Notes: generated by a model from the letters alone, not told the origin. A stretch of DNA of 15,659 nucleotides from Spirosoma fluviale (GCA_945906915.1 CAMDSI010000029.1:1-15659), one strand, 5' to 3'. Counted from the first letter of the stretch, positions 1 through 6,963 are shown. Translations and numbers: made by a program.

Positions 1-398
1 GTAAATATTTCAAACAAATTCATCGTTTGCTTTGAGCCATCAGTTGTTTCACGTTCTTCTTTCGATCGCATGAAGACAATTTCATCTGTCGATCCAGCTA
101 CTTTCATAGGAAATATTGACAAAGGTACATCATTCAATTTCTTAGCATAAGCATGCCATTTTTTGTTGAAATCGCCTGTTTTCTTTTGCATTTCTTCCGA
201 GTAATAAGAAAGCTCTTTTTGGGAATCATTTGAGTTATACGCTTTCGTTGCGTCTAAAACGACTTGGCTACTTTTTTCAGATCCTAATTGGAATCCTTTG
301 CCTGCATCTGGGCCAGAAAAGATTTTTCCAACTGTAGTTTGTGCAGAGACACTGAATACAGATGCGATTAACGCACCCAATAGAACAATTTTTTTCAT
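1..398 (-). CDS. Exported protein, possibly NTF2-like (3' end outside window)
   Basis: The reading frame is open from the ATG at 398-396 to the window edge, giving 132 residues with no stop, so the C-terminus is missing. The N-terminus is a clear Sec signal peptide: MKK, a hydrophobic stretch, then a VSA cleavage site before QTT at about residue 19. The mature part contains a helix-rich stretch (VVLDATKAYNSND, then SYYSEEMQKK) followed by strand-like segments (PLSIFPMKVAG, EIVFMRSKEER, KQTMNLFEIF). That order resembles NTF2-like/SnoaL-like proteins, but I do not see a diagnostic motif. The gene diverges from a SnoaL-like lipoprotein gene at 568, and the two share a 169-base intergenic region. 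That the gene is real is fairly sure; the NTF2-like fold is an inference. Confidence 0.7.
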   Translation of the reverse strand, partial: MKKIVLLGALIASVFSVSAQTTVGKIFSGPDAGKGFQLGSEKSSQVVLDATKAYNSNDSQKELSYYSEEMQKKTGDFNKKWHAYAKKLNDVPLSIFPMKVAGSTDEIVFMRSKEERETTDGSKQTMNLFEIF

Positions 399-467
399 GG
401 TATTATGTTTTGATTAGGTCAGCAAGTAAGAGTGAATCAATGGACTTTTAAAGAAATTAGTAGTTAG

Positions 468-499
468 ATTTGTTCCCAAATGCGCAAAAGGGAACAAAT
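468..499. promoter_or_regulatory. Perfect 10-bp inverted repeat in divergent intergenic region (candidate operator)
   Basis: The arm ATTTGTTCCC (468-477) is repeated exactly as its reverse complement GGGAACAAAT (490-499), with a 12-base spacer. Equivalent points of the arms are 22 bp apart, about two helical turns, which suits a dimeric regulator binding one DNA face. It lies between two divergent genes and ends 14 bases before the -33 element of the rightward promoter. It could also fold as an RNA hairpin, but no plus-strand gene upstream needs a terminator here. The regulatory role is inferred. Confidence 0.45.
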
Positions 500-513
500 G
501 ATTTTTAGTTTTT

Positions 514-545
514 TTGGGCGCATATCTGAGGCTTTATTATGTTTG
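514..545 (+). promoter_or_regulatory. Bacteroidota-type promoter (TTG / TAnnTTTG)
   Basis: A TTTG at 513-516 (TTG at 514-516) is followed after 21 bases by TATGTTTG at 538-545, an exact match to the Bacteroidota -7 consensus TAnnTTTG. Spacings of this order are reported for Flavobacterium promoters. Transcription should start near 550, giving a short leader before the ATG at 568. This argues against translation starting at the in-frame TTG at 514, which lies inside the promoter. Confidence 0.6.
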
Positions 546-567
546 GAAAACAAAAAAATACACCAAA

Positions 568-1059
568 ATGAAGAAAATTATTTTAACTCTATGCGTGGCT
601 GCTGGATTAGTATCCTGCACGTCAGAAGCGGATCAAAATGCTATTAAGGGCACTGCTAATGTTGCCTATTACTCTCGTGTGTGGGAAGTGGCAGTTAATG
701 AAGGTCGCACGAACATCTTAGATTCGGCCTATACGGATGATGCAGTATTGCACACGGTTCCTGAAGTGAAAGGTAAAGCGGCTTGCAAAGCTTATTATTC
801 GAATTTTGTAACAGGTTTCTCTGATCGTCAATTTATCGTGAAAGAGATGTTTGCTGATGGCGATAAATTAGTGAAGCACTGGCAGTTCAAAGGAAAGCAT
901 ACTGGAGATTTTTTTGGTATTCCTGCAACGGGTAAAACAGTGGACGTGATCGGTTGTACGATTGCTAAAATGAAAGACGGAAAGATTGCTGAAGAGCAAG
1001 ATTTCATGGACAACATGGTATTAATGACTCAATTAGGTCTTTTACCAGCAAGCAAGTAA
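568..1059 (+). CDS. SnoaL-like (ester cyclase family) lipoprotein
   Basis: This is a 163-residue protein with a lipoprotein signal: MKKIILTL, a hydrophobic core, then lipobox LVSC with acylated Cys17. It should be membrane-anchored and face the periplasm. The mature part matches the SnoaL/ester cyclase branch of the NTF2-like fold. It has an N-terminal helix with a Y/W-rich face, YTDDAVLHTVPEVKGKAA (about 55-72), then KHWQFKGKHTGDFFGIPATG (103-122), DGKIAEEQDFMDN (137-149) and the family ending QLGLLP. The GIPATGK and DGKI-E segments are the clearest family hallmarks. His62 and His104 lie at plausible pocket positions. The substrate cannot be told. I chose the ATG at 568 rather than the upstream TTG at 514 because the lipoprotein signal begins there and a promoter lies between. 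An intrinsic terminator follows the stop. Confidence 0.85.
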   Translation: MKKIILTLCVAAGLVSCTSEADQNAIKGTANVAYYSRVWEVAVNEGRTNILDSAYTDDAVLHTVPEVKGKAACKAYYSNFVTGFSDRQFIVKEMFADGDKLVKHWQFKGKHTGDFFGIPATGKTVDVIGCTIAKMKDGKIAEEQDFMDNMVLMTQLGLLPASK

Positions 1060-1063
1060 AACT

Positions 1064-1093
1064 AAAAGGTGGAGGCTTAGGCCTCTGCCTTTT
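1064..1093. terminator. Bidirectional intrinsic terminator between convergent genes
   Basis: The sequence AAAAGGTGGAGGC (1064-1076), loop TTAG, GCCTCTGCCTTTT (1081-1093) forms a 13-bp stem with two G-T wobbles. On the plus strand it runs into CTTTTA, and on the minus strand into TTTTAGTTTTAC, so both convergent genes can end here. The stop codon of the AraC-type gene (1077-1079) lies in the loop and its last codons form one arm. Confidence 0.8.
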
Positions 1094-2258
1094 CTTTTAT
1101 GTAGGCGGAAGGTGTTACTCCTTTTCTAGCTTTAAATGCATCGTTGAATTTAGAACGGGATACGAATCCAGCATCCGAAGAAATGGCTTCTATCGTAATG
1201 CGCTTCGCATTTCCTTCATCGATTAATTGACAAGCAAATTCGATACGCATGTCATTTTTCCATTCCCCAAAAGTTTTCGCTAATTCCTTATTAAAATAAT
1301 TCGATAAGAATCGTTCTGGAATCTTTAGGTCAAAAGACATTTGAGATAAAGAAAAGTCCTTTTGCACGAAAGGATTTCGAGTTAGGTAGTTTTGTAAATC
1401 CTGATCAAAATTCCGATAAGTGGAGGTCTTCTTAGCTAAGTTTGATTTGATTTCCTGAAAAATCGTTGATTGAGCTAATTCTACTTCATAGGAAACGTTA
1501 CCGTAGAGGATTTTGGGAAAGAGAAATAAGATGAAGTTTTGGACAAAAAAACCACCACCACATATTGCAAAAAACCGAGTCTCACTAAAAATTACGGTCG
1601 AAGGGATGCCTAAAATCGCATAATTATGTGCGTAAATCGTTAGCATATGCCCTAAACTATTCCCGGCAATCACTAATTGTAAGAAGATCAACGAGAAAAT
1701 CCACTTCTGAATTAATCGATGATTAGAGGGTAATTCGCCGTATTTCTTCAACAATTGTCGTTTATTCCAAAGGAAATAAATGATAGAGGCTAGGCAATAC
1801 AGCATCAAATGCACGGAGCGACCTTCTAATATCTGCTCAAAAGTCACCCATTGAAAGTTCAAATTATAATCTTCCGTAATATTTACAATCTCGTGCGCTA
1901 TCGTCGTTTTCGTCGCTAGCGGCAAAGTGGTGAAAGGTAATGTGGCGAAAAAGGTAAATACGGCAGGCAACAAATGCAGCAAATCGCTTAGGTAGAGTTT
2001 TTTATCCTCAGAAACGGTGTTTTTGACATAAAAAAACAAAGCTGGCCCCAGCATAAACGATAGGGGTAAGAAATGCACGAAACAAATACCCTCCCAAAAC
2101 TCTATTTTAGAGTAGTGTAAGCCGAAATAAACCATCAAAACGGAATTGCAGCACAGGAAAAACAAGGCTAAAAATGTATTGGATCTATTCAATGAACTAA
2201 GGTAGTACAAGAGAATAAAGGAGGTAAATATGCCGAATAGTGGTGCTAGTATTGCCAA
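1077..2258 (-). CDS. Membrane-anchored AraC-family transcriptional regulator
   Basis: This 393-residue protein has two parts. Residues 1 to about 240 hold six or seven hydrophobic segments (for example LFGIFTSFILLYYL, FLALFFLCCNSVLMVYF, FLPLSFMLGPALFFYV, LLPAVFTFFATLPF), which suggests a membrane sensor domain. Residues about 290-390 form an AraC-type double helix-turn-helix: a first helix set near FSLSQMSFDLKIPERFLSNYFNK and a second ending in AGFVSRSKFNDAFKARKGVTPSAY, the characteristic family signature. Such proteins are common in Bacteroidota and are thought to couple an envelope signal to transcription; the ligand is unknown. The start is a TTG at 2258, since an in-frame TAA lies four codons upstream and the next Met is near residue 43, inside the second hydrophobic segment; an ATT one codon upstream is an alternative. 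The targets may include the neighbouring SnoaL-like gene or the Tat-enzyme operon, but nothing in the sequence proves this. Confidence 0.88.
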   Translation of the reverse strand: MAILAPLFGIFTSFILLYYLSSLNRSNTFLALFFLCCNSVLMVYFGLHYSKIEFWEGICFVHFLPLSFMLGPALFFYVKNTVSEDKKLYLSDLLHLLPAVFTFFATLPFTTLPLATKTTIAHEIVNITEDYNLNFQWVTFEQILEGRSVHLMLYCLASIIYFLWNKRQLLKKYGELPSNHRLIQKWIFSLIFLQLVIAGNSLGHMLTIYAHNYAILGIPSTVIFSETRFFAICGGGFFVQNFILFLFPKILYGNVSYEVELAQSTIFQEIKSNLAKKTSTYRNFDQDLQNYLTRNPFVQKDFSLSQMSFDLKIPERFLSNYFNKELAKTFGEWKNDMRIEFACQLIDEGNAKRITIEAISSDAGFVSRSKFNDAFKARKGVTPSAYIKEKAEA

Positions 2259-2326
2259 AATATGATTTTAATCAGATACAAGATAGGCAAAAATCTAGGT
2301 ATTATGCAAAGAGGATTTTCGCAAAA

Positions 2327-2366
2327 GCAAGCAAAGCGGGACGATTATTCGCTCCGCGTTGCTTGC
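2327..2366 (-). terminator. Intrinsic terminator of the Tat-enzyme operon
   Basis: On the minus strand, starting 7 bases after the TAG stop at 2374-2376, the arm GCAAGCAACGCGG pairs with CCGCTTTGCTTGC. The stem has about 12 paired bases with one internal mismatch and a loop of about 14 bases. It runs into TTTTGCG. Position and strand fit the end of the Gfo/Idh/MocA gene. Confidence 0.75.
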
Positions 2367-2373
2367 CGGAATG

Positions 2374-3768
2374 CTAGATTTTATAGTATTGCTCCCAACC
2401 TTTTCTTGGTTGCGCACCTACTAATAGAGAATTAGCTAACGAATTATTGGTGATTTTTTTCGTCTTGCGATCGAATAATAATTTCGTATTTAATTTTTGC
2501 GCCATAACTCCCAAAGTAAATACTTGGCTTAATGGACCAGCAATTTCGAAAGGTGAACGTGTCTTCTCTTGACCCATACATGCCTTTAAGAAATTCGCGT
2601 AATGGTTTGAAGGGCTTTTAGGAACCTCCGGTAATGTAAGGTCCTTCGCTGCATCACCTAAGATAGAAAGCGTACTTCCGTGAGATCCACCTTTGAAGAT
2701 TAAATCATTACCATAAATGATTTTTCCCGGATTTAATTTAGCTGGTTGAATTTTTCCATTACTAGCCGGTGGAATGTTCGGGTCTAATGCATTTGTTCCA
2801 TAATTCGCAGGAACCGGCGGAATATTATTCACCCCATCATACCAAGTAATATCCATCGCTGGCATATTCTTCCGCTCTGGAAATTTAAATAGAATGGTAG
2901 AAGACATCGGGTAGAAGAAATTGTTATGTCCTTCCGCCTTTACCATATTGACTTCAGTAGGTAATCCTAGTTCTAAAAACTCATGAGCCGTATCCATGAT
3001 ATGTGCTCCCCAGTCTCCTAGGGCACCTAAACCATAATCAAACCAGGAGCGCCATTGTCCATTGACAAAATCTTTTTGGTATTCATGTGGCTGAACCACT
3101 CCTTGCCAAATATCCCAGTCTAAAGAAGAAGGAATCGATTCTCCAGCCGGGAATTTCGTGATTTTAGGGTCCCAACTATGCCAGCGGCGAGCCGAGTTCA
3201 TGTGTGCTGTCATCGACGTCACATCTTTAATAATTCCCGCTTCTTTCCAGGCTTTGAATTGAAAATAATTGCCTTCTGAGTGGCCCTGATTACCCATTTG
3301 AGTGACTAGGTTAGGATGCTTACGCGCAGCCGCCATCATTAATTCTACCTCATTGAACGTACGAGCCATCGGTTTTTCCACAAAAACATGTTTGCCTAAA
3401 CCTAATGCCATCATCGTGATAGGGAAGTGGGAATGATCCGGAACGCCTACAGAGACAGCCTCGATTTGCGATCCCATTTTGTCAAACATCTGACGGAAAT
3501 CTTGGAAACGCGGCACATCTGGAAACTTCTCTAAAACCTTTAACGTTTGCGGAGCGCCCATATCGACATCACAAAGTGCCACGATATTCGCAAGTCCCGT
3601 ATTGTACAAGGACATCACATCTGAACCCCCTTGGTTACCGATACCAATGCAAGCTAGATTAACTTTTTCGCCCGGTAATTTGGAAAGTATATTGGGAAAA
3701 GCAGCAGCTGCTCCTAAAAGGCCGGCATTCTTCAGGAAGTCGCGGCGCGAATTTTGGTGTTTATTCAT
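2374..3768 (-). CDS. Tat-exported Gfo/Idh/MocA family oxidoreductase
   Basis: The 464-residue protein starts with a twin-arginine signal, SRRDFLKNAGLLGAAAAF (7-24), so it should be exported folded. A Rossmann-type NAD(P)-binding domain follows: VNLACIGIGNQGG (36-48), acidic position in LCDVD (65-69), VPDHSH (109-114) and the family signature EKPMA (131-135). The C-terminal domain includes GALGDWGAHIMD (248-259), where Asp252 and His256, with Lys132, match the usual catalytic set. Family members oxidise or epimerise sugars and polyols, for example glucose-fructose oxidoreductase and 3-keto-sugar-forming dehydrogenases. The specific substrate is unknown. Because Tat substrates are exported folded, a tightly held NAD(P) carried along from the cytoplasm is likely. 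It is the second gene of an operon, 45 bases after the TIM-barrel gene. Confidence 0.9.
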   Translation of the reverse strand: MNKHQNSRRDFLKNAGLLGAAAAFPNILSKLPGEKVNLACIGIGNQGGSDVMSLYNTGLANIVALCDVDMGAPQTLKVLEKFPDVPRFQDFRQMFDKMGSQIEAVSVGVPDHSHFPITMMALGLGKHVFVEKPMARTFNEVELMMAAARKHPNLVTQMGNQGHSEGNYFQFKAWKEAGIIKDVTSMTAHMNSARRWHSWDPKITKFPAGESIPSSLDWDIWQGVVQPHEYQKDFVNGQWRSWFDYGLGALGDWGAHIMDTAHEFLELGLPTEVNMVKAEGHNNFFYPMSSTILFKFPERKNMPAMDITWYDGVNNIPPVPANYGTNALDPNIPPASNGKIQPAKLNPGKIIYGNDLIFKGGSHGSTLSILGDAAKDLTLPEVPKSPSNHYANFLKACMGQEKTRSPFEIAGPLSQVFTLGVMAQKLNTKLLFDRKTKKITNNSLANSLLVGAQPRKGWEQYYKI

Positions 3769-3813
3769 GATTGTTAAATAGGTTTGTTTTATAAAGCCAA
3801 AGACTCAGTCATT

Positions 3814-4740
3814 CTACTTAGCTAATGCCTTCCGCAATAATTCGACACTTTTTCGAACCCCAGATTTTGCATCTTCTTTCCCTTCAAATTCGATGGAAAT
3901 ATAGCCATGGTAGTTCACGTCTTTCAATATTTTAACAATTCGATCGTAGTCTAATTCTAACGAATACCATTCTCCGCCACCATAATAGGTTTTAGCCTGA
4001 ACGAAGCTTGCGCGCGGTGCGATCATCTTTAATTTATCATAGGGATCCTCTAAGAAATTACCGGTATCCATCAATAAGCCTAACCAAGGGGAATTCACCG
4101 TATCTTGAAGGCGGATCATTCCTTCTGGAGTAGAACCTAAGCCCCAGTGATTTTCTAAGGCTAATAAAACGCCGCATTCCTCCGCCTTTTTTAGGCATTG
4201 TTGAATTCCGTCCACACACCATTTATAGCCGTCGTCCTCTGTATAACCCGGTAAAATCGGTTCGATTCCCCTGTTTTTCATCAAATCATCGAAGGATTTG
4301 ATGGTATTCCATCTACCAGTATTTAATCGGAGGCAGGGAATTCCCATTTTATAAGCTAACTCGATGCAGTGATTTGTATGGTCCACATGTTTTTTGAGTT
4401 CGTCCTTATCTGGAGTAACGAAACCTTGGTGAATCGAGAGACAAGTCATGGCAATGCCGTTGACGAAGGCATGCTTTTTGAGTTTTTGGAGGTAGGCGTT
4501 GTCTTCGCTTTCCATTTGGCGATGAAGTACGTCGATTCCCTCTAATCCGAGGGCAGCGGCATCATCAATCACTTTTTCGATAGGAAATTTATCTCCCTTA
4601 AAGTGCCAATAGGAATAACTAGAGACACTTAATTTAATGGAAGGTTGTAAAGAAGGTTTAGCTGGAATGACTTGTGAAGAAGGAATTCCGCTGAGTCCGC
4701 CCGCTAACAGGGAGCTCTGAATAAAATCGCGTCTTTGCAT
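3814..4740 (-). CDS. Tat-exported sugar phosphate isomerase/epimerase-like TIM barrel
   Basis: This 308-residue protein has an N-terminal twin-arginine signal, MQRRDFIQSSLLAGGLSG (residues 1-18). The rest fits the xylose isomerase-like/AP endonuclease 2 TIM barrel, with alternating strands and helices from residue 36. Likely metal or substrate ligands are Glu196 in LLALENHWG, Asp225 in GLLMDTGNF, and Glu284 or Glu286 in SIEFEG. The strand that usually supplies a His in this family reads FVQAKTYYGGG (246-256), with Gln248 or Lys250 there. Together with the downstream Gfo/Idh/MocA oxidoreductase it suggests sugar oxidation plus isomerisation or cleavage of a keto-sugar in the periplasm. This pairing is frequent in Bacteroidota, but the substrate cannot be named. 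The final codons are followed by a 45-base gap and then the partner gene. Confidence 0.87.
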   Translation of the reverse strand: MQRRDFIQSSLLAGGLSGIPSSQVIPAKPSLQPSIKLSVSSYSYWHFKGDKFPIEKVIDDAAALGLEGIDVLHRQMESEDNAYLQKLKKHAFVNGIAMTCLSIHQGFVTPDKDELKKHVDHTNHCIELAYKMGIPCLRLNTGRWNTIKSFDDLMKNRGIEPILPGYTEDDGYKWCVDGIQQCLKKAEECGVLLALENHWGLGSTPEGMIRLQDTVNSPWLGLLMDTGNFLEDPYDKLKMIAPRASFVQAKTYYGGGEWYSLELDYDRIVKILKDVNYHGYISIEFEGKEDAKSGVRKSVELLRKALAK

Positions 4741-4746
4741 GTTTTT

Positions 4747-4765
4747 TTAGGTTTAGAAAACCTAA
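4747..4765. promoter_or_regulatory. Perfect 8-bp inverted repeat just upstream of the Tat-enzyme operon
   Basis: TTAGGTTT (4747-4754), AGA, AAACCTAA (4758-4765) is a perfect dyad. It begins 6 bases upstream of the ATG at 4740. On the minus strand the segment TAGGTTTT also matches 7 of 8 positions of the -7 promoter consensus, but no suitably spaced TTG is present. It may be an operator or a leader hairpin that covers the ribosome-binding region. Confidence 0.35.
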
Positions 4766-4768
4766 GTT

Positions 4769-4800
4769 AAAAAAAAGATGAAAGAAAAGTTCTTTCATCT
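4769..4800 (-). terminator. Strong intrinsic terminator downstream of the WYL regulator gene
   Basis: On the minus strand, AGATGAAAGAA, a 3-base loop, and TTCTTTCATCT form a perfect 11-bp stem (4776-4800), followed by a seven-T tract (4769-4775). It lies about 90 bases past the stop of the WYL gene at 4891. It should separate that transcript from the Tat-enzyme operon, whose start codon is only 28 bases further on. Confidence 0.85.
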
Positions 4801-4890
4801 TGATGCACACCAAACCACTAATAGATTTTGTAATAAGCGAAGGTAAGTGTAAAAAATCAATTCCAAACCCTGACCTTTCAGATTATCAGT

Positions 4891-5937
4891 TTATTGATAA
4901 TGTAGGAGGGCTTTTTGCAGATTTTCTCGGAGTTGATTTCTTAAACGCAAAGGCTCAATCACCTGTAATTCAGTGGCATAACGTAAAAGAAAATTTTCTA
5001 CATCTTGATTTATTTCGAGTGTAAGTTCGAATAATTGCGAATCAATTTGTTTTTGAGAGGGGTGAATCGGGTATTTGGGTAGGTATTCTTTAATCCATGA
5101 ATCCGCATGTGCCTGAAGGATGATTTTTTCAGCTTCCTTAGCACCCCGAAACAAACCGAGGCTATGTTTGAAATAATCGGATGGCCTAAAATCGGGGTGA
5201 ATACGTGGTTTTTTTTGAGAACTACCTAAACGCACGGCATCCATTCGGTCTAATGCGAATAGACGAAGTTGATCTAGTGAAATCCTCGTTTCTCCTTCTG
5301 CTATTTCTTGAAATAATAAATACCAGCCTGTAAACCAGCCATTATTGTATTCTTTAATCATTAATGGGAGCCCAGTGACCATTTTCGACTTGGATGAGGC
5401 AGCTAAACCCTTATGTGAGATTTCAATGATTTGCTTCCCTGCGATCGCGTCTACTAAGAATTTGACGTGCTCGGATCCTGATCGATCTCCCTCATTAATC
5501 AATTCTATGGCAGGCCAGTTCGCAATTTCTTCGTGTCTGATGAGGTTATTTTCCAAAGAGATCGCCCGCAGCTTATTCACAATCCCATTCCCATTCCCCC
5601 CCGTAAAAAGGTGTTTATTAAAATCGATGATAGACGCAATTTGATCTAATTCCTTCTCTGAAAAAGAGGGGAAGGCACTAATGTCATCCCGGATATAGTA
5701 GAAACGGTTTTCTGATTTGGAATAACGAATTAAATCTCCGTCCGTTTCCTCCAGGATAGGGTAGCGTTCAGCCAGTTTCTCTTTTAAAGCCTTGATGTCG
5801 CGGCTGAAACTTCGTTCGCTATAACTTAGTTGGTCAAAGTGTTCCATGAAATAGTCGCTCACCAATGCAGCTCGCAGGGGAAAAGTCTTTCGCAGAAATA
5901 GATTATTTAGCTCTTTAAGGCGATCCGTTGTATTCAT
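4891..5937 (-). CDS. WYL-domain transcriptional regulator
   Basis: Starting at the ATG at 5937 the protein has 348 residues. An N-terminal helix-turn-helix (about 1-65) begins MNTTDRLKELNNLF and includes YSERSFSRDIKALKEKL, typical of YafY/WYL regulators. A middle WYL domain (about 160-245) includes GKQIIEISHKG, PLMIKEYNNGWFTGWYLLF (the literal WYL triplet) and LFALDRMDAV. A C-terminal WCX-like extension follows, with the segment EKIILQAHADSWIKEY. WYL domains sense small ligands or nucleic acid; the ligand here is unknown. An alternative in-frame TTG at 5973 would add 12 residues, but it lies inside the dyad at 5968-5982, so I prefer the ATG. The gene diverges from a small membrane-protein gene, its most likely regulatory partner besides itself. 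Confidence 0.88.
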   Translation of the reverse strand: MNTTDRLKELNNLFLRKTFPLRAALVSDYFMEHFDQLSYSERSFSRDIKALKEKLAERYPILEETDGDLIRYSKSENRFYYIRDDISAFPSFSEKELDQIASIIDFNKHLFTGGNGNGIVNKLRAISLENNLIRHEEIANWPAIELINEGDRSGSEHVKFLVDAIAGKQIIEISHKGLAASSKSKMVTGLPLMIKEYNNGWFTGWYLLFQEIAEGETRISLDQLRLFALDRMDAVRLGSSQKKPRIHPDFRPSDYFKHSLGLFRGAKEAEKIILQAHADSWIKEYLPKYPIHPSQKQIDSQLFELTLEINQDVENFLLRYATELQVIEPLRLRNQLRENLQKALLHYQ

Positions 5938-5967
5938 ATCGCACAATCTAGCAAATTTTCCATATGT

Positions 5968-5982
5968 CGCCAACTTTTGGCG
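5968..5982. promoter_or_regulatory. Dyad between WYL regulator and small membrane-protein gene
   Basis: CGCCAA-CTT-TTGGCG is a perfect 6-bp inverted repeat with a 3-base centre, located 31 bases from the ATG of the WYL gene and 41 bases from the divergent ATG at 6023. A weak plus-strand -7 element, CAATTTTG (5994-6001, 7 of 8 positions), follows the TTG at 5977-5979 after 14 bases, shorter than usual. An autoregulatory operator is plausible but unproven. Confidence 0.4.
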
Positions 5983-6022
5983 GACTACTACCGCAATTTT
6001 GGGTATTCAAAAACGAAAAAAT

Positions 6023-6295
6023 ATGAAAAATCTAAAATCCTTACTTATTATTCCTTTCTTTTTCTACGCAACCGAAGGTTACGTGAAGGCCTTTAAAGTG
6101 GTTGGTTCAAAATGGGCCATCGCTCTTTTTGTTATTTTGAATTTTAGCGCCTGTGTTGCATTAGCGTTTGCAGAATTTCAATTTTTTGGGGATTCGGACG
6201 CGGATGGAATTTATACCCAAGCGGTTTTGGCGGAGTTCTTGTATTTAGCCGTAGGTGCAGGATTGAATTTGTTTTCAGAATTAGAGACGCGCTAG
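6023..6295 (+). CDS. Small hydrophobic membrane protein of unknown function
   Basis: I do not recognise this 90-residue protein. It has three hydrophobic segments: LLIIPFFFYATEGYVKAF (about 7-24), WAIALFVILNFSACVALAF (31-49) and VLAEFLYLAVGAGLNLF (68-84). Between the second and third lies a short acidic loop, FGDSDADG. The first Met-led product beginning MKNLKSLL has positive charges before the first segment, which fits an inner-membrane protein; a TTG at 5999 would add eight residues but overlaps the proposed promoter. It diverges from a WYL regulator gene. Its TAG stop shares the palindrome CTAG (6292-6295) with the stop of the opposing lipoprotein gene. The compact ORF and the fitting hydrophobic pattern support a real gene. 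Confidence 0.6.
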   Translation: MKNLKSLLIIPFFFYATEGYVKAFKVVGSKWAIALFVILNFSACVALAFAEFQFFGDSDADGIYTQAVLAEFLYLAVGAGLNLFSELETR

Positions 6296-6960
6296 AGCAG
6301 TTTGATCTTCACAGAATCAATAATTTCTTTGGTCCCAAGATCTGTGAAAAAGAGGGAGCCTACCTTTTGTTTTGTCATGGGATGCGAATATTTCAAGTAA
6401 ATAGTCATCGTTTCGCCTTTCATGGATCCTATGGGAGCAATAACCACGCTGAATTGACCTGTCTTATCATCCGTAATCGAAGTAGAATTGATGGTAGGAA
6501 CTAATTCATCTTTCCAGTTCAAAAGTGGAGGTAGATTGACGTATTGAATGGCACCTAAGAATGGATTGAAATAGGTTTTAGTAATATTGGCAACTGTTTC
6601 GCCTTTTAAAATCCACCAGAATAAGTTGTTTTTAAACACAATGCTTTGCTTTGCGCCATTCGCCTTACTGAAAACCACCTTATTATTACTATCCAGTAAT
6701 CGACCACTAATCCGTTGGATATTTTGCCCTTCTTTTGTGAGTGTGAAATAATACTGTCCTTTTGAGTCTTTAGGAAGGACGTAAGCTGGGTCGTCATTTA
6801 GGCCTGGGTCAAAGACAAAGTGAATACCCTTGCCTTCATCAATAACATAAACTTCTTTTACGATAACGTTTAATTTCTCTTCAGTATCCTCCTCATTAAA
6901 AAGATTACAAGAGCAAAAAGTAAAGATCACTAATCCACAAAAGATTAATTGCTTCATCAT
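6292..6960 (-). CDS. Uncharacterised lipoprotein of the adhesin/SprF module
   Basis: This 222-residue protein has a short lipoprotein signal, MMKQLIFCGLVIFTF, ending in a slightly atypical lipobox FCSC (acylated Cys18), followed by an acidic stretch NLFNEEDTEEK. The mature part looks beta-rich (for example YYFTLTKEG, RISGRLLDSNNKVVF, GQFSVVIAP, GETMTIYLKYSHP), with no motif I can assign. It follows the PorP/SprF gene after a 3-base gap and has an unusually perfect Shine-Dalgarno inside that gene's last codons, so it is very probably co-transcribed and perhaps part of the same surface complex. That role is an inference from position only. Two adjacent ATG codons (6960 and 6957) are possible starts; both fit the ribosome-binding site. 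The gene ends tail to tail with the small membrane-protein gene. Confidence 0.8.
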   Translation of the reverse strand: MMKQLIFCGLVIFTFCSCNLFNEEDTEEKLNVIVKEVYVIDEGKGIHFVFDPGLNDDPAYVLPKDSKGQYYFTLTKEGQNIQRISGRLLDSNNKVVFSKANGAKQSIVFKNNLFWWILKGETVANITKTYFNPFLGAIQYVNLPPLLNWKDELVPTINSTSITDDKTGQFSVVIAPIGSMKGETMTIYLKYSHPMTKQKVGSLFFTDLGTKEIIDSVKIKLL

Positions 6961-6963
6961 AAG

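Noticed and set aside
514..567. Upstream TTG start that would add 18 residues to the SnoaL-like lipoprotein
   Set aside because: It would bury the lipoprotein signal behind a charged extension, and the segment contains the promoter.
828..1016. Minus-strand ORF antisense to the SnoaL-like gene
   Set aside because: It lies wholly inside a well-supported gene on the other strand and has no features of its own.
4800..5024. Plus-strand ORF of 74 codons
   Set aside because: It begins at the base of a minus-strand terminator and most of it runs antisense to the 3' end of the WYL gene; its product has no signal, motif or composition that supports a gene.
6308..6348. 8-bp inverted repeat TTCACAGA/TCTGTGAA downstream of the small membrane-protein gene
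   Set aside because: The loop is about 25 bases, there is no T tract on the plus strand, and it lies inside the lipoprotein coding region, so chance is likely.
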